Positions 21,386 through 33,658 of a stretch of DNA of 64,000 nucleotides are shown one piece after another. The position numbers were made by a program, and so were the translations under genes. The stretch spans positions 128,501 to 192,500 of the forward strand of contig JAODUP010000414.1 in NCBI GenBank assembly GCA_025642065.1. The letters run 5' to 3'. The notes beneath the pieces were generated by a model that saw nothing but the letters and a program-made list of their open reading frames with translations, had not been told where the DNA came from and searched no databases. The DNA comes from Paralvinella palmiformis (lineage: Eukaryota > Annelida > Polychaeta > Terebellida > Alvinellidae). Each line of letters begins with the position of its first letter. The stretch's first letter is position 1.

Positions 21386-21839
21386 CAGCAGCGAGCAGTC
21401 ACGTGACCTAGATCCAGATTCCCAGACTCCATACGTTAATTGGTCAATTGGCGTTTCGTGAAATCCGAGAGAAAAACATTTCCGGATACGGGCGTAGTAA
21501 CGTCTATCCTGATCTGAGACTTTCTGGATATTGATTGAGACATACCGAGATCCAGACGGGCCACAAGATGGATGAGTGGAATGGATTACAAATCTGGATA
21601 TAACTGGGCGGAGAGCTTCCGCATTCCGGATTTTGTTGGCGATCACGTGATCCAGAAGGCAGAGAACATTTGGAATAATGGGAGAGGAAAGGCCATTTGG
21701 GAGATGGGTGTTATTGGGTAGGAGATGGGTGTTATTGGGTAGGAGATGGGTGTAGGTTAGTAGGAAATTGCGGTTAGATGGGTAGAAGTGGGTGGATACC
21801 TAATAACCATGTGATTTTTCTTCCGACAGTCTGATCTTG
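21386..21839. other. Low-copy segment bracketed by two TCACGTGA sites, then a short 22-bp array
   Basis: TCACGTGA lies at 21399-21406 and 21643-21650. Between them are at least four GATCCAGA/TCTGGAT motifs. A 22-bp unit, GAGATGGGTGTTATTGGGTAG-like, repeats about three times near 21695-21755. Confidence 0.55.
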
Positions 21840-22290
21840 CTCACCAAATTATACTCCTCATCTAATGATACTCCTCACCAAATGATACTCCTCACCAAAT
21901 GATACTCCTCACCAAATGATACTCCTCACCTAGTGAGACCACCCAACTAGTGACACTCCATAACTGGTGACAATACTCACCTAGTAAGATAACCCTAAAC
22001 TAATGATGTCCTCACCTAATCCTGCTTCCTCACCTGGTGATACTCCTCACCTGGTGATACTCCTCGCCTGCCGATACTCCTTATCTGGTGATACTCTTTG
22101 CCAAATGATACTCCTCTGCTAATGAAACACCCCACCTGAAATTAGTACTCGCCTAATGATACTCCTCACCTGGTGATATTTCTGGCTTGGTGATACTCTT
22201 CGTCTGGTGAAACTCGTCACCAAACGATAGCACTCAACCGGTGATACTGATCACCAAATGATACTCCTCACCTGGTGATAACTCACAATA
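21840..22290. repeat. 17-bp minisatellite GATACTCCTCACCAAAT
   Basis: The unit GATACTCCTCACCAAAT repeats cleanly at 21862-21930 and with increasing divergence (CTGGT in place of CAAAT) to 22290. Confidence 0.93.
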
Positions 22291-23055
22291 ATCGATGTGT
22301 TAAATTAACACACGAGACTTCAAACCGAGAACCTGGTGTCTGAGTGGCGAGCAAATCTGGTGCTGGTGGGGGGGGGGGTGGGGGGTGAGGATTATCTGGA
22401 TCGAGATATTGATCCTGAAAGATGTTGTCTGTCAAGTCCGGTGTCTGTGTGGTGTTTTTTGTCGGCGTTAAATGTTATAATTTTCCTGTCTACATTGTGA
22501 TAAACATCGCCGGAGTTTGGGCGGAGTTTGGCCGAACGAATTTGGACATGTTTTTGTATTAAATAATTGTCAGAGATGATATATTGTAGCTGTGGGACAG
22601 ATGGGCAGACGGACGGACATAGACAGGGAGGGAGGGAGGGAGGGAAGGAGACATATGGATAGACAGACAGGGAGGCAGACTGATAGACAAGGCGATAGGG
22701 AGTTAGACTGATAACATACGTGCATATAAAGACGGATAGACAGACAGACACACATGCATGGGGGGGGGGGGTGGAGCGAGCCGAACAGGCATGCGGATAG
22801 ACAGATAGGGAGACTCATAGACAGACAGGCAAGTAGACTTATAGGCATACGTGCATAGAGACAGATAGACAGACAGAGAGATGGACAGACGGACAGGGTC
22901 GGAGGGGGGCAGTCGGATAGATAGACAGACAGACAGTAGGTACGTAGATAGACAGAAAGGTAGGCAGATATCTGCCGATGACTTTCAAGCTTCTGGTCAA
23001 TATAGAGGTCACATGGGTAATGGAGGCAATTCTGATATTTGGGGCAATCAAATGC
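22291..23055. repeat. G-runs and AGACAGAC/GGGAGG field
   Basis: G-runs occur near 22368-22386 and 22760-22771. Positions 22600-22975 are imperfect (AGAC)n, (GGGA)n and GATAGACAGACA repeats that create Cys/Leu/Ser/Val/Pro frames on the minus strand. No gene. Confidence 0.85.
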
Positions 23056-23300
23056 CGTTTACACCCCACTACTATAGACACCACACTACTATAGACACCC
23101 CACTACTATAGACATCACACTACTATAAAGACCCCACTACTATAGAGACCCCACTATTATAGACAGCCCACTACTATAGACACCCCACTACTATAGACAC
23201 CCCACTAATATAGACAACCCACTACTATAGACACCCCACTACTATAGACACTCCACTACTATAGACACCCCACTACAATAGCTACCCACTACTGAGGCTG
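23056..23300. repeat. 17-bp minisatellite CCCCACTACTATAGACA
   Basis: About fourteen tandem units of CCCCACTACTATAGACA with few substitutions, decaying after 23285 into GCTACCCACTACTGAGG-type remnants. Confidence 0.94.
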
Positions 23301-24764
23301 CTCCAGTAATGAGGACAACCCAGCGTTATGGTCACTCCACAAATGTTAATACCCGAATTTTACGGACATCCTAGTATTATGGTTATCCCAATATATTGTG
23401 GACAACGCAGTATTCTAGACATCCTAATACTGAAGACATCCTCCTCCTACTCGTTTTGCATACACCCATTATCACTCACAAAATGGCTTCTACTGGTACA
23501 CCACAAAAACAGGCAGATTCCTCTTCCGGTCTTACGTACGACGCCACACTTATACTATCCCTAAAGAATCGTCCACTTACCCACCCGCGCACGCGCACGT
23601 GCACCCCCCCCCCCATCAACAAACCACCCCCGCTACCACCATCACCAATAACAAACCTTCAGGATCCACGACGAAGCCAGAACTGCACGGGATTGTACCA
23701 GACCTGGACCAAGCCGCTCTAATTGGTCCGGATATCGGCCAGTTGACAGGAGGCGCTGATAACCGGTTCCAGAATCCGGTGTTAACTGGCCCTTATCTTA
23801 TCTAAGAACTTGTCTAATTAGAACCAGTCCCGGATAACGTGTAGGAGGCATTGACTACAATATAAACAAGACACGCATGGATCCTTCTTCCGGAATTCTG
23901 GAGAACATCCATCCGGGCATCGACCCCCATCTGGTGATAATCGGAGTTTGAAATGTGGTAGCGTTCTATCTTGTTGTTGTTATTGTTGTTGTTGTTCTTC
24001 TTCTTATTATTATTATTACTGCATTACTTTTTTGGGACAGTCCAGTAGTCTTTCTGTTTATCGCTCAATCCGTTCTGGATCAGTGTCTATCAGCTGCGAT
24101 CCGGATGAAATGTAGATCTAGTATGGAAGCGATATGGATTGATATACGACGAATAACACACAAACGGAGAAATCCCGAAGAAGAACCGACTTAGACCGGA
24201 TCTGAGATCGAATTAGTACGATCGGCGAGAGTCCCGATTCGCAAACCAATATTTGGCGGCCATTTTGTTCTAGGTGACTCTTACCGACGAACAAAGTGGG
24301 CGATAATAAGGATATATTATTGCTTTATCGTCGAACGGGACGACCCGACAATATGACGGCCAGCACTAATCCGATTGGTTGATTGGCCTCACGTGGTGTT
24401 CGGTTCGTACGGGGAATGACTTCGTACCAGAAGTACTCGATAACGGCAAAACAAAAAAGCTTATTATCACCTGTTATCGGATATTTTCGGTTTATTACCG
24501 ATGGCTAGTACTTGATGATTTTGGCGGAAGTGACGTAGACGACTGGATAGCGCCATCTACGGCCATGAATGTGTACTAAACCCGAGTCACTGGACTGGAG
24601 CGTGTAGGTGTGGAGTATGGGGAAGGGTTGTCTTTCAGTGTGAGTGGGTGGGTGAGTGAGTGAGTGGGTGAGTGAGTCAGTCAATCAGTCAGTCAGTCAG
24701 TCAGTCAGTTAACCAGTCAGTTAACCAGTCAGTCAACCAGTCAGTCAGTCAGTAATTGTTTGAT
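23301..24764. other. Low-copy island with GTT/CTT and GTGAGT/AGTC tracts
   Basis: Poly-C near 23606. Positions 23720-24600 are low-copy, CpG-containing sequence with several ATCCGG motifs; (GTT)n/(CTT)n/(ATT)n lies at 23972-24018. (GTGA)n and (AGTC)n arrays at 24640-24755. No exon was recognised. Confidence 0.55.
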
Positions 24765-24900
24765 TAACCCAGGCGGTTACACCCGGAACATATGGCCCAG
24801 TGATATGACGAGACAAGATGAAACATCTCAGAAGCACCGACAACACACTGGAATTCGAACCGAGAGACCCGTAGCTCGGCAACCGACGCGCTACCGCAAA
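24765..24900 (-). mobile_element. tRNA-headed fragment
   Basis: On the minus strand, TGCGGTAGCGCGTCGGTTGCC and GGTTCGAATTCC (24850-24861) form A- and B-like regions, followed by GAGATGTTTCATCTTG, which recalls SINE-1. The SINE-1 3' end is missing. Confidence 0.6.
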
Positions 24901-27704
24901 AATGTGGTATTAACTCGGTATTTAATGAGATAATATTGTGTTTTAATTACAGCATTTTTTCTTTAAATCAACGCTCATCCCATTTACCACGACCTATCGT
25001 CTGCTATCAGTCGCTTGTGCGCCATTTCACCCCCACAGATCCAATATAATCTTTTGTTGTGATTCGCCATAATTTCGGTGTTGGTATTTATATACGTCGT
25101 GACGTCATTCCTGTGGCGGTTGCCAATTTTCTAGACCAATCAGAATCGTAATTTTTTTGAATGCCGTCCGTTATTAACGGGGATTGGTCCAGCGACGGTT
25201 GATAGAAAACAGTAAATCACCTTTACAAAATAGACCGGGAAAACAACAACAATAATAACAACAATAACAGCATTAATAATAATGACAATAGCAACAATAA
25301 TAGCAACAACAAAAATAACAACAATAATTAAAGCAGTAATAATAACAACAATAACAATAATAATAACGACGACAACAACAGATGTAAGAGATATATCGAT
25401 GTTGTTGTTGTTGTCGTTGTTGAGGTGGTTTCAATAACATGCCAGTTTGAGTTTGTTTGTGAGATTGGAGAGTTAGTTTAGAAATCTGCGGCTATGCGCG
25501 CAGGCGCGTGTATGCGCGTACGTGTAATTACCGGACCTCGTATTGAGGCATTAGGACTGAAACTTGATCAGATGGTTGTTAAACTTGGCTAGTTCCTTAT
25601 TCCGGGTTCCTAACATTCTGTAGGCCATTGGCTAGGTGGTCTTTAAAGACAGGTGGTACCTAAAGGCAAATGATTGCAGGTATACGTCTGCCCCCCCCCC
25701 CTCCCCTCTCTGTAATATGGATAGTTGTAGGCGTAGCCGTGTTCGTGTATACATCTACCTATGATGTAATATCATATCAACAAAATTCATCGTCGTTTTC
25801 GTCCGAAACCCAAAAAAACTAATTTGCGCTCGAAATAGAGTCGAGATAAGGCGTCACGTGACCAGCTCGGACTCCGGCTGCGCGGATAGTAAACACTGGA
25901 TCGGCGACAGTCTAGATCCGGACTCGGGTGATCCGTTCCATATCGTGACGGACTAAATCCAGATTGGCTGATATCCGGATGAATGGAATAAAACACCGCC
26001 CCCAACCCACACACACACACACACCACGCACACCGACCCGTTCCGTAATAAAATCTCTATAATTATTTGTTCGTGTTTTGTAGCTTACACGGGTTTTTTC
26101 TCTCTCGCCTATTATCGTTCACCGGGTAAGATTCGTTATTTTCTCGCTCCTTGGAGACGTCTATTTCCGGTTTACGTTGTCGCATTCCCGCCACGATGTA
26201 TGGCGGCCATTTTTGTTTTGTTTGGTCTTCCTCCGCACTACGAGACGGAGTATTAAAACGTGGCTTGTTTATTTGTTTACCCCGTCGTGGAGTTTAGCTC
26301 ACTGGCTCCGGCGATGTCCTGCCTTATGTAGTAGTCTGTAGTCATGATACCCGGTATGAAAAGCCGTATTGTCGTAACAAACAAACAAACAAACAAACAA
26401 ATACACAAATAAATAAATGCAAAAATAAATAAACAAACAAAGCAGAAGAAGGAAATTAATACACGAAAAGAGAACTGACACAACAAATGGAAAACCACAG
26501 CCGGGTGACTTTCGCTCTAGTTGATAATTACGTTGCTGTTGCTAGTCCTTCTGTTGCTGCTGCTGAGGTTGTTGTTGTTGTTGTTGTGGTAATGGTGATG
26601 CTGATAGTGTTGTTGCTGCTGCTAGTTACTTGCAGTTAAGTATAATCATTTTGATTTTGGGTATCTGAACTTATACAACGGGACAGGTAATGTCTGTTCC
26701 CGTGGCAGCATGCTGTCAGTTTGAGCGCCAAATCCATGATAATCCATCTAATCCAGCCGAGCACTCGATGGATTAGTAGCGGGCCGGCTGATTTGAGCCG
26801 GTGTCCGCTTGAATTTTGTCCACCAGCACACACCGTTGAGCCAGGGCATGCCTTAGTGGCCTAAGTTGCCATTCTCACTTGCGACCGCGTAAGTTTTGAT
26901 TCTCTGAGCCGTTACCTTTTCTGTCTCGTACACACAGACGCACACGCGCGCGCGCACACACACACACACACCCAGAGAGAGAGAGAGAGAGAGGGAGAGA
27001 GATTCTCTATAAACATTATTTCGACGATGTTTCATCAGCATCATCAACAACCGATCGGCGTCCATCTTTATTCGAGCATCTCACCAGAAGCGGGGACAAT
27101 TGTTGGCGGGAAATCCGGCACGAAGCCTTCACCGGCGACCAGGTGAGGTGTACATCGTCTGCTATTGTTCTACGTAGGGTGGGTGGGCGGCCCCTCAGCG
27201 TCGACGTCGACCACGGGCCCGTCCGACGTCGACGCCAAACCGTCGGAGTCGGTTAAATATTCATTGTCTGTCACTTGTTATCAACGATTCGGATATCTAA
27301 TACGTCCAGAGACCAAAATCCCGTTGACAGCTGGCCGTGAGGGGATGGTAATGAGACGAACCGGCCGTAATTTAGACTCGTCCCCTGGCTGGCCGGGTAC
27401 GGTCAGGCAATTCGGCATCACTAATTACTGACACGTTCTGACATCATTCGAGCTGGATCACTGACGGATGCCGGATTAAAAGCGCTATCTGATTGCCGAG
27501 GGAATACCCGCGTCCCCGCAGACACCCAACCACCCCTTATCACCTCCGCCCCCTCCCCCCCCCAGCCGCTACACCGCACCCCCCGCCCCCTCCGATAGGT
27601 GCCGAAAAATCGTCCCGGTGGACGGACGAAGGTACGAGTGATTATTTGGGACGGTTTGACGGAGCGAGATTTCGTTCGGGACTGGGAACGGTATCGGGGG
27701 ATAG
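24901..27704. other. Low-copy DNA with scattered microsatellites
   Basis: CRE 25100-25107; CAA/ATA-rich tract 25238-25378 and (GTT)n 25399-25421; TCACGTGA 25854-25861; (CA)n 26007-26022; (CAAA)n 26380-26402; CA/GA tract 26938-27002. Positions 27060-27500 are CpG-rich with one strong donor-like CAGGTGAGG near 27140, but no flanking exon reads convincingly. C-rich sequence is at 27548-27590. Confidence 0.5.
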
Positions 27705-28256
27705 TTTCGAATTTCTATTCTGGATCACCGTTAGTCCGAGACTGGATCATGTTTTCCCGTTAACAGTTTATTTATTAAATATTGAACTATTTTTCATCAT
27801 TATTATCATCATCATACGACGGATGAGGGTTAACAGCCTCGTCAAGGAATCGAACCAAGAAGTTCAGCATTTCAAATGTAGCGCACAATTTCTGGGGGAA
27901 GGCGGTGTTTGGTGATGTCAGGAGTGAGTGAGTGAGTGAGTGAGTGAGTGAGTGAGTGAGTGAGTGAGTGAGTGAGTGAGTGAGTGAGTGAGTGAGTGAG
28001 TGAGTGAGTGAGTGAGTGAGTGAGTGAGTGAGTGAGTGAGTGAGTGAGTGAGTGACGTTGGTGGAGGAGTGTTCGTTGGGATGGGAAGGATGGGGGTGAG
28101 TTCGAATTTATTTGGGACGTTAGTCGAGATGGATCATGTTTTCCGTTAATGTTAGTATTAATTGCTATTTAGTGATTAGTATGTATAAGGATGAGGGTTA
28201 ACAGCCTGGTGATGTCAGGAGTGAGTGAGTGAGTGAGTGAGTGAGTGAGTGAGTGA
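27705..28256. repeat. Local tandem duplication, each copy ending in a (GTGA)n array
   Basis: Copy 1 (27705-27922) and copy 2 (28101-28219) share TTCGAATTT, TTAGTC, GGATCATGTTTTCC, GATGAGGGTTAACAGCCT and GGTGATGTCAGGAGTGAG in the same order. Copy 2 is shorter because of internal deletions. Each is followed by a (GTGA)n array: 27923-28055 (about 133 bp) and 28220-28256. The open frame at 27493-27915 crosses copy 1 and is not a gene. Confidence 0.88.
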
Positions 28257-28669
28257 GATCCAGCCAGCCAGCCAGCCCTTTCTTTAGTTCCGGCACTATT
28301 AGCACCCGACACATACGGCATGAAATGTCCCAAAAATCAAGGCTACGCGTCGGATTCAAACCCAGAGATAGCTGTTGTAAAAGTGTTGTTTTCGTACGCC
28401 GGTCCATATGGAGATGGCGGAATCCTGGGGGGGGAGGAGGGGGAGTGTGATGTATTATAGTGATGGGTTAATTTAGATATCTAGGAAGCTGCGTCCTCTT
28501 ACAATCAAATATATAATGAGGACATTGCTCACGTCTCTAGGAAACTAATTGTTGTTGTTGTTGTTGTTGTTGCTGCTGTTGTTGATGTTATCGTCGTCGT
28601 CGTCGTCAGGTTGTTATTTTTGCAGAACGACCAGTGAGCTGGGAATTTGGACACTGGTCTGGAATGTCC

Positions 28670-28731
<62 letters not shown>

Positions 28732-28779
28732 GTGTGTTACATGTTTCCCACAGTTTTCTCCAACCATTAACTTGCATAC
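28257..28779. repeat. GTT/GTC tract and long GT tract
   Basis: (GTT)n with GTC at 28549-28607 and an uninterrupted (GT)n at 28671-28730. A G-run is near 28429. Otherwise low-copy. Confidence 0.9.
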
Positions 28780-29345
28780 CTTCAGGCCAGTGTTCCCCTA
28801 TCTCTAGTCCTGTGTTTCCCTGTGTTCTCCCTATGTTCCAACAGTAGTCCATGCCTTCATTCCGTCATCCCTATCACTAACCCTGTATTATTCCTGACTT
28901 CCACCAGTTATCGACACTTCTAACTCTGTGTTCCCTATCTCTAGCCCTGTGTTCCCCATCTCCAACCCTGTGTTCCCCTATCTCTAGCCCTGTGTTCCCC
29001 CATCTCTAACACTGTGTTCCCCTATCTCTAGCCCTGTGTTCCCCATCTCAACCTGTGTTCCCCTATCTCTAGCCCTGTGTTCCCCCATCTCTAACACTGT
29101 GTTCCCCTATCTCTAGCCCTGTGTTCCCCCATCTCTAACCCTGTGTTCCCCTATCTTTAGACCAGTGTTCCCCCATCTCTAAGCCTGTGTTCCCCTATCT
29201 CTAGCACCGTGTTCCCCATCTCTAACCCCGTGTTCCCCTATCTCTAGCCCTGTGTTCTCCCATCTCTAACCCTGTGTTCCCCTATCTCTAGCCCTGTGTT
29301 CTCCCATCTCCAACCCTGTGTTCCCCCTGTGTTCTCCATCACTCT
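28780..29345. repeat. 22-bp minisatellite TGTGTTCCCCTATCTCTAGCCC
   Basis: Units alternate between CCCCTATCTCTAGCCC and CCCCATCTCTAACCC types, giving a two-unit (about 44-45 bp) higher-order period in the middle of the array. The 5' end at 28780-28920 is diverged. Confidence 0.93.
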
Positions 29346-30115
29346 CTCTCTCTCTCTACCATATACCATGTTATATTTTCCAATCATCAAAGAGCCAACA
29401 TATGATGTACAGTGCTGCCACCTTTGACGACAGAAACTAACGCCCCGTGGTGACTGTCGCAGAATAGTAGATTACGGGGGGGGGGAGGCGTAGATGGGGG
29501 GATTAATGATTTTCTACAGTTCTCCTGGTATCCTGGTATACTGATAAATGACAGTATACTAATAAATTGGTATTGTATAATAGTGGTATACCTGTAACCT
29601 AGTATATTAGTATCCTGGTATGGATGGTATTATTATATAATACCATGCTCTTATAATGATATCCTAATAGTATGAGATACTGGTATTCTGGTATACTTTT
29701 CACTTGATGCACTGGTATCCTGGTATACTGGTATGTTTGTAACCTGATATACAGGCATTTCTGCAACCCGATAATGAGATATGCTTGTAACCTGATACAG
29801 CCATAATTTGTATATTGATAATATAAGCAAGGCTTACCAGTAATAACTTCAGAGTGCAGCCAGCAGGCACGCACACGCACGCACGCATGCACGATCACAC
29901 GCACGTAAACACACTGTGCACGTGCACATACGTTCAATTCGGGTAGTTCCGGTGAGGGAGGATTTATTATGAATCCTGATGGCAGATAGTATGACAGTTA
30001 CCGCTGACAACGTGTTGTCATTCATGTGGGTACGAGTTTTGAACGAGCCGATTTATCCCTTTAGGTTGCCGCTTTATTAAGAACGTTCTGGTACAACTAA
30101 ATAGTACCATAAATG

Positions 30116-30157
<42 letters not shown>

Positions 30158-30420
30158 CGGAGGGGGGTCTTTAATATTTAGTGAAACTGCACAGACACAA
30201 AGAAACACAAATAGAGATAATACTACCATATAGACGTTTCATCGGGACTTTTATTGTTATGATATGTAATGCTCCTCCTCTGCCTGCCTCTTAGGCTGTA
30301 TGCTCCAAGTGTGACCTGTTCCTTAGTTAAACACACTACTCTCTCACAACCCCTGTGTGTGCGTGCGTGTGTGCGTGCGTGCGTATGTGTGCGTGCGTAC
30401 GTGTGTGCGTGCGCGCGCGT
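29346..30420. other. GGTATAC-rich degenerate array, TA tract and GT/GC tract
   Basis: G-run 29477-29486. Positions 29520-29780 are a loose array of TCCTGGTATACTGGTA with 10-12-bp phrasing. CACG-type stretch 29868-29905, (TA)n 30118-30154 and a GT/GC alternating tract 30354-30422. Confidence 0.7.
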
Positions 30421-31007
30421 GTGATGCACACAAATTACGGAAACGAGGAATCCAATTCGAAAGCAAACACGTTTGGTGCTCAACGACCTTGCCATCACCC
30501 CAGATGTCCCCATCACCACCACCATCAGCACCAGTCTATAGAAAGTCCCCCTCCGCCAGGCCGTCGCGAGGCCTCGCAAGTCCTCGCCTCCCAGTTCTGA
30601 CAGAAGACAGGCCTATGTCCCAGCAGCCCCCAGTACTACGTATCGTTGCTCACTATAGAGATTATTACCAAAGCTTAATGTATCACTGTTGGGGGGGGGG
30701 GGAGATACAGCTCGGGGAGCGGCCCTATACGGCACAATTCAATTTCGTACCCGAGTTTTGGCATCTCGCTATTGATGTACAAGCGGCAGTGTCTATGTCG
30801 CCTCCCCCTGATCGCCCCCCCCCCGGAACTAACCCGGGACATGACTGGAATGGCTGTGTGTGTGGTGGTGTGTGTGTGGCTGGGTGTGTGGGCGGGTGTG
30901 TACGCGCGCGTGTGTGCTCCACGTATCAGAGGTTAGATATTATTTCACAACTCACCCACCGTACGCTCAACCGGTCATAGGTGCACCCCCTTACCCCCCC
31001 CCCCCCC
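30421..31007. other. Low-copy DNA with a Ser/Pro-rich frame and G/C runs
   Basis: A plus frame within 30357-30980 reads a Ser/Pro-rich stretch between about 30470 and 30690. It begins inside the GT microsatellite and ends in further low-complexity DNA, so an exon is not supported. Poly-G 30691-30702, poly-C 30994-31007, GT-rich 30857-30915. Confidence 0.4.
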
Positions 31008-31200
31008 ATGGCGCCCATCATTAGGGTACTGCGCTGCGAAACTCAAAGTCCGGGGCTCGAATCCGACCCCTATCCGTATTTGTGGGATGTTTACCCTGGG
31101 AGTCGATCTCCGGTCAAATGACCCAAGGCGCAGACACCCACCCACCCACAACTCCCCGATCGCCAACGACAAAAACGTAACAAAGCTGCTCAAATCACAA
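31008..31200 (+). mobile_element. tRNA-headed element, family 2
   Basis: GGCGCCCATCATTAGGGTAC and GCTCGAATCCGACCC stand in for A and B regions, followed by CCGTATTTGTGGGATGTTTA and CCCTGGGAGTCG, then CAAAGCTGCTCAAATCAC before a CAA/CGA tract. The TTTGTGGGAT block matches 18252 and 34640. Confidence 0.6.
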
Positions 31201-31485
31201 CAACAACGACAACGACGATAACAACAACTACTACTACAACAACAAGACCAAACACCGTTTCAGATTGATAACCCCCCCCCCCCCATCCACCCCCTTATCG
31301 GCTCTTTCAGACTATCACAAACAATAAGATAACAGACTGTTTCGGGATGTCACGCGTTGAGAGATAGTAATTTTGTTCATCAACAACTGTCATCGACCGT
31401 TGTGAATCATCATTCTCGACTGATTATTAAACCAGTTTATTGTCGCAACTATGTTATTCATAACTTTGTTATTAATATATTATTA

Positions 31486-31522
<37 letters not shown>

Positions 31523-32891
31523 TGGTGTTGTTGTTGTTATTGTTGTATAATGATGTTGTGTACCAACATCTACAATCATCAAACTTTATTTCTGGGATGA
31601 ACCATCCATATTTAATATTATTATTATCAACATCATCATCATCAACAACCTATTCATCATCATCCTCATCACCATCAACATTACCAGGAACCCCTCGGTT
31701 GAGAAGCTCCTAACGAACCCTCTCGGCCAAACGCTGCTTCTTCCAAACAACTCAACGTCCAGCGGAGTATCCCGGCGGGGCCCCGAACCCCCATTCAGCA
31801 CGCCAAACGCTCCCACCGGTACACGGTCGTCTCGCCATCAGCCACCAGATGTCGCCACCTACGATTCCCGGATGGCCGACCGACACCGGGCGCCTGTTAT
31901 TGGGCCGAACGGCTCGGCGCTTTTAGAACAACGCCGAATTATCGCCCAGTAAACAACGAAGCCGTTGTTTTCGACGACGGCGGCTGGGGGTGGGGGAATT
32001 TTCGAGTGCCGGATTCTTTGGCCAGCCAAATTTCTGTGTTGTTTGCGTGTCCGGATTTGTGGCCGGATAGTTAGCCCGGATGGAAGAATGTTGATTTGTG
32101 GTCGATGTTAGGTTTGCAGGACGTTTAGTTCATCCGGTTGTTGTGTCTGTAAACACATTAAATCGGTTCGTTTGTGTTGGTTAAAACGTGCGGGGCTGGG
32201 CCGGAAGTGCCTGTGCGGGCTCGTGTGTGTGTGTGTGTGTATGTGTGTGTGTGTGTGCGCGCGCGCGTGTATGTGTGTGCGAAGATCTAAACATCTAAAT
32301 CTTCACGAATTCGGCCATCGTCGATTGTGACGTCATCGCAATGGCCAGCAGCTGATTGGTTCCCATGGCGTCCATTCTGGTCGCCATTTTATAGCCACTT
32401 TGATTCGGCCGATATTGGCCTCGTAAGGCGCGCAGTGCATCATGGGACTGCTCCGTGTGACGCCACTTCTTCCGGTGTATATAAACGTCCCAAAAATTAG
32501 TTATGGCTGCCAAATATCATGGCTGCCTGTCGTTTAAAGTAAGCCGCTTCTCTATCTCTCACTCTCTCCACCTATCTATCTATCTATCTGTCTGTCTGTC
32601 TGTCTGTCTATCTGTCTGTCTGTCAGTCTGTCTAGCTATCTATCCTCTTGTCTCAGGAAATGCGATATCAAGATGACACGTGGCGTCACCACGCGGAGTG
32701 AATGTGGTCGGTGTATTGCATTATGGGATTGGTGATGAAATGTTGTCAGGATGGCGGTGTATGTCGACCGATCAGTTTAGTTACCGAAGTATTGTTTCAT
32801 GCCCCGCCGTCTAACGTCATCCCGCCGGTAGAGGGCCTCATAGAAAGCCCTGCCACGTTGTACCGGAATTTTATCACCTAGCTTTAAGCCT
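31201..32891. other. Low-copy, CpG-rich island with trinucleotide and CTAT/CTGT tracts
   Basis: CAA/CGA/ACT tract 31198-31245; poly-C 31272-31284; (ATT)n 31482-31520. Positions 31690-32220 are CpG-rich, low-copy. GT/GC tract 32222-32279; CRE 32328-32335; GCCATTTTATAGCC 32383-32396 (reverse complement recurs at 39765-39778); (CTAT)n/(CTGT)n 32573-32625. No exon was recognised. Confidence 0.5.
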
Positions 32892-33020
32892 AACTGGCAT
32901 CGCGCCTAGCCGCATACCACTAACGCCTGGGTTCAAATCCCGGCCGGACCGTGTCTAAGGGGTGTTTCATCTTTCAATTCGCTTCACCAACCTTCGACCC
33001 GGCTAGCCTACCGCGTGCTA
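32892..33020 (+). mobile_element. tRNA-derived SINE, 3' truncated (SINE-1b)
   Basis: The B-like region is GGGTTCAAATCCC at 32930-32942. The next blocks are GGCCGGACCGTGTCTAAGGG, TGTTTCATCTTTCAATTCGC and GGCTAGCCTACCGCGTG; the element then stops. The GCCGGNC...TGTCTNAGGG block is diagnostic of the 1b subfamily. No GTAAAACATC end or ATC tail. Confidence 0.75.
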
Positions 33021-33622
33021 GAGGGCGCCAGCAACGCTAACATTCTACGCTGTCCTGCCGCGCTTAGACATTAAACTGGGTGACCGCCGAACCACGTGAT
33101 CCGGGTTGGCCGGTCAGCCGCTATCCAGCTTCCTGTGGAATGCGATCGGAACAACTTTAATACTGCCGCCGTTCTCCTTTGATCGGACTCTTAAGATAAT
33201 GGGCCAGTACCAACGGCTACGTAATTCCGGGTTCGAGGCCGTTTCGCCATTCCGTATCGGTCGGCCTCGCACAACGACGCCATTGAATTTCGTTTTTGAA
33301 GTCTGCGCGTTCCGGGCTGGGCTAATACTGCCGCTTTGTGGCGGGTTTAGTCAATTTCGCTTGAAGCGGGATTCGGTCAATCAGCTTTAAGCTTGTCGGA
33401 CTGATAGGTATGTGGTTTATTGGCGGATGACGGCTTAAGTTTGCGAGGGTCGTATCTTGGCGGGGCGTTGTCGATGAAACATCCTCGAACAGCTTTAACA
33501 TCGTCATTATTCCATTATTCGCATTCTATATACAGTTAATGTCGACTGGTTGGTAATGAATTTGGTTGGGCAGCTTTAAATTGTGCGTAGACGGGTCCCC
33601 CCCTCTTACCAACTAACCCCCC

Positions 33623-33658
<36 letters not shown>

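Noticed and set aside
27131..27150. Strong donor-like CAGGTGAGG near 27140
   Set aside because: The upstream reading frame is short and undistinguished, and no matching acceptor-exon pair was found.
27493..27915. 140-aa Pro-rich plus frame
   Set aside because: Crosses a C-rich low-complexity tract and copy 1 of the non-coding duplication, which is not preserved as coding in copy 2.
30357..30980. 207-aa plus frame with a Ser/Pro-rich middle
   Set aside because: It starts in a GT/GC microsatellite and ends in GT-rich sequence; no usable splice boundaries isolate the Ser/Pro part, and no domain is present.
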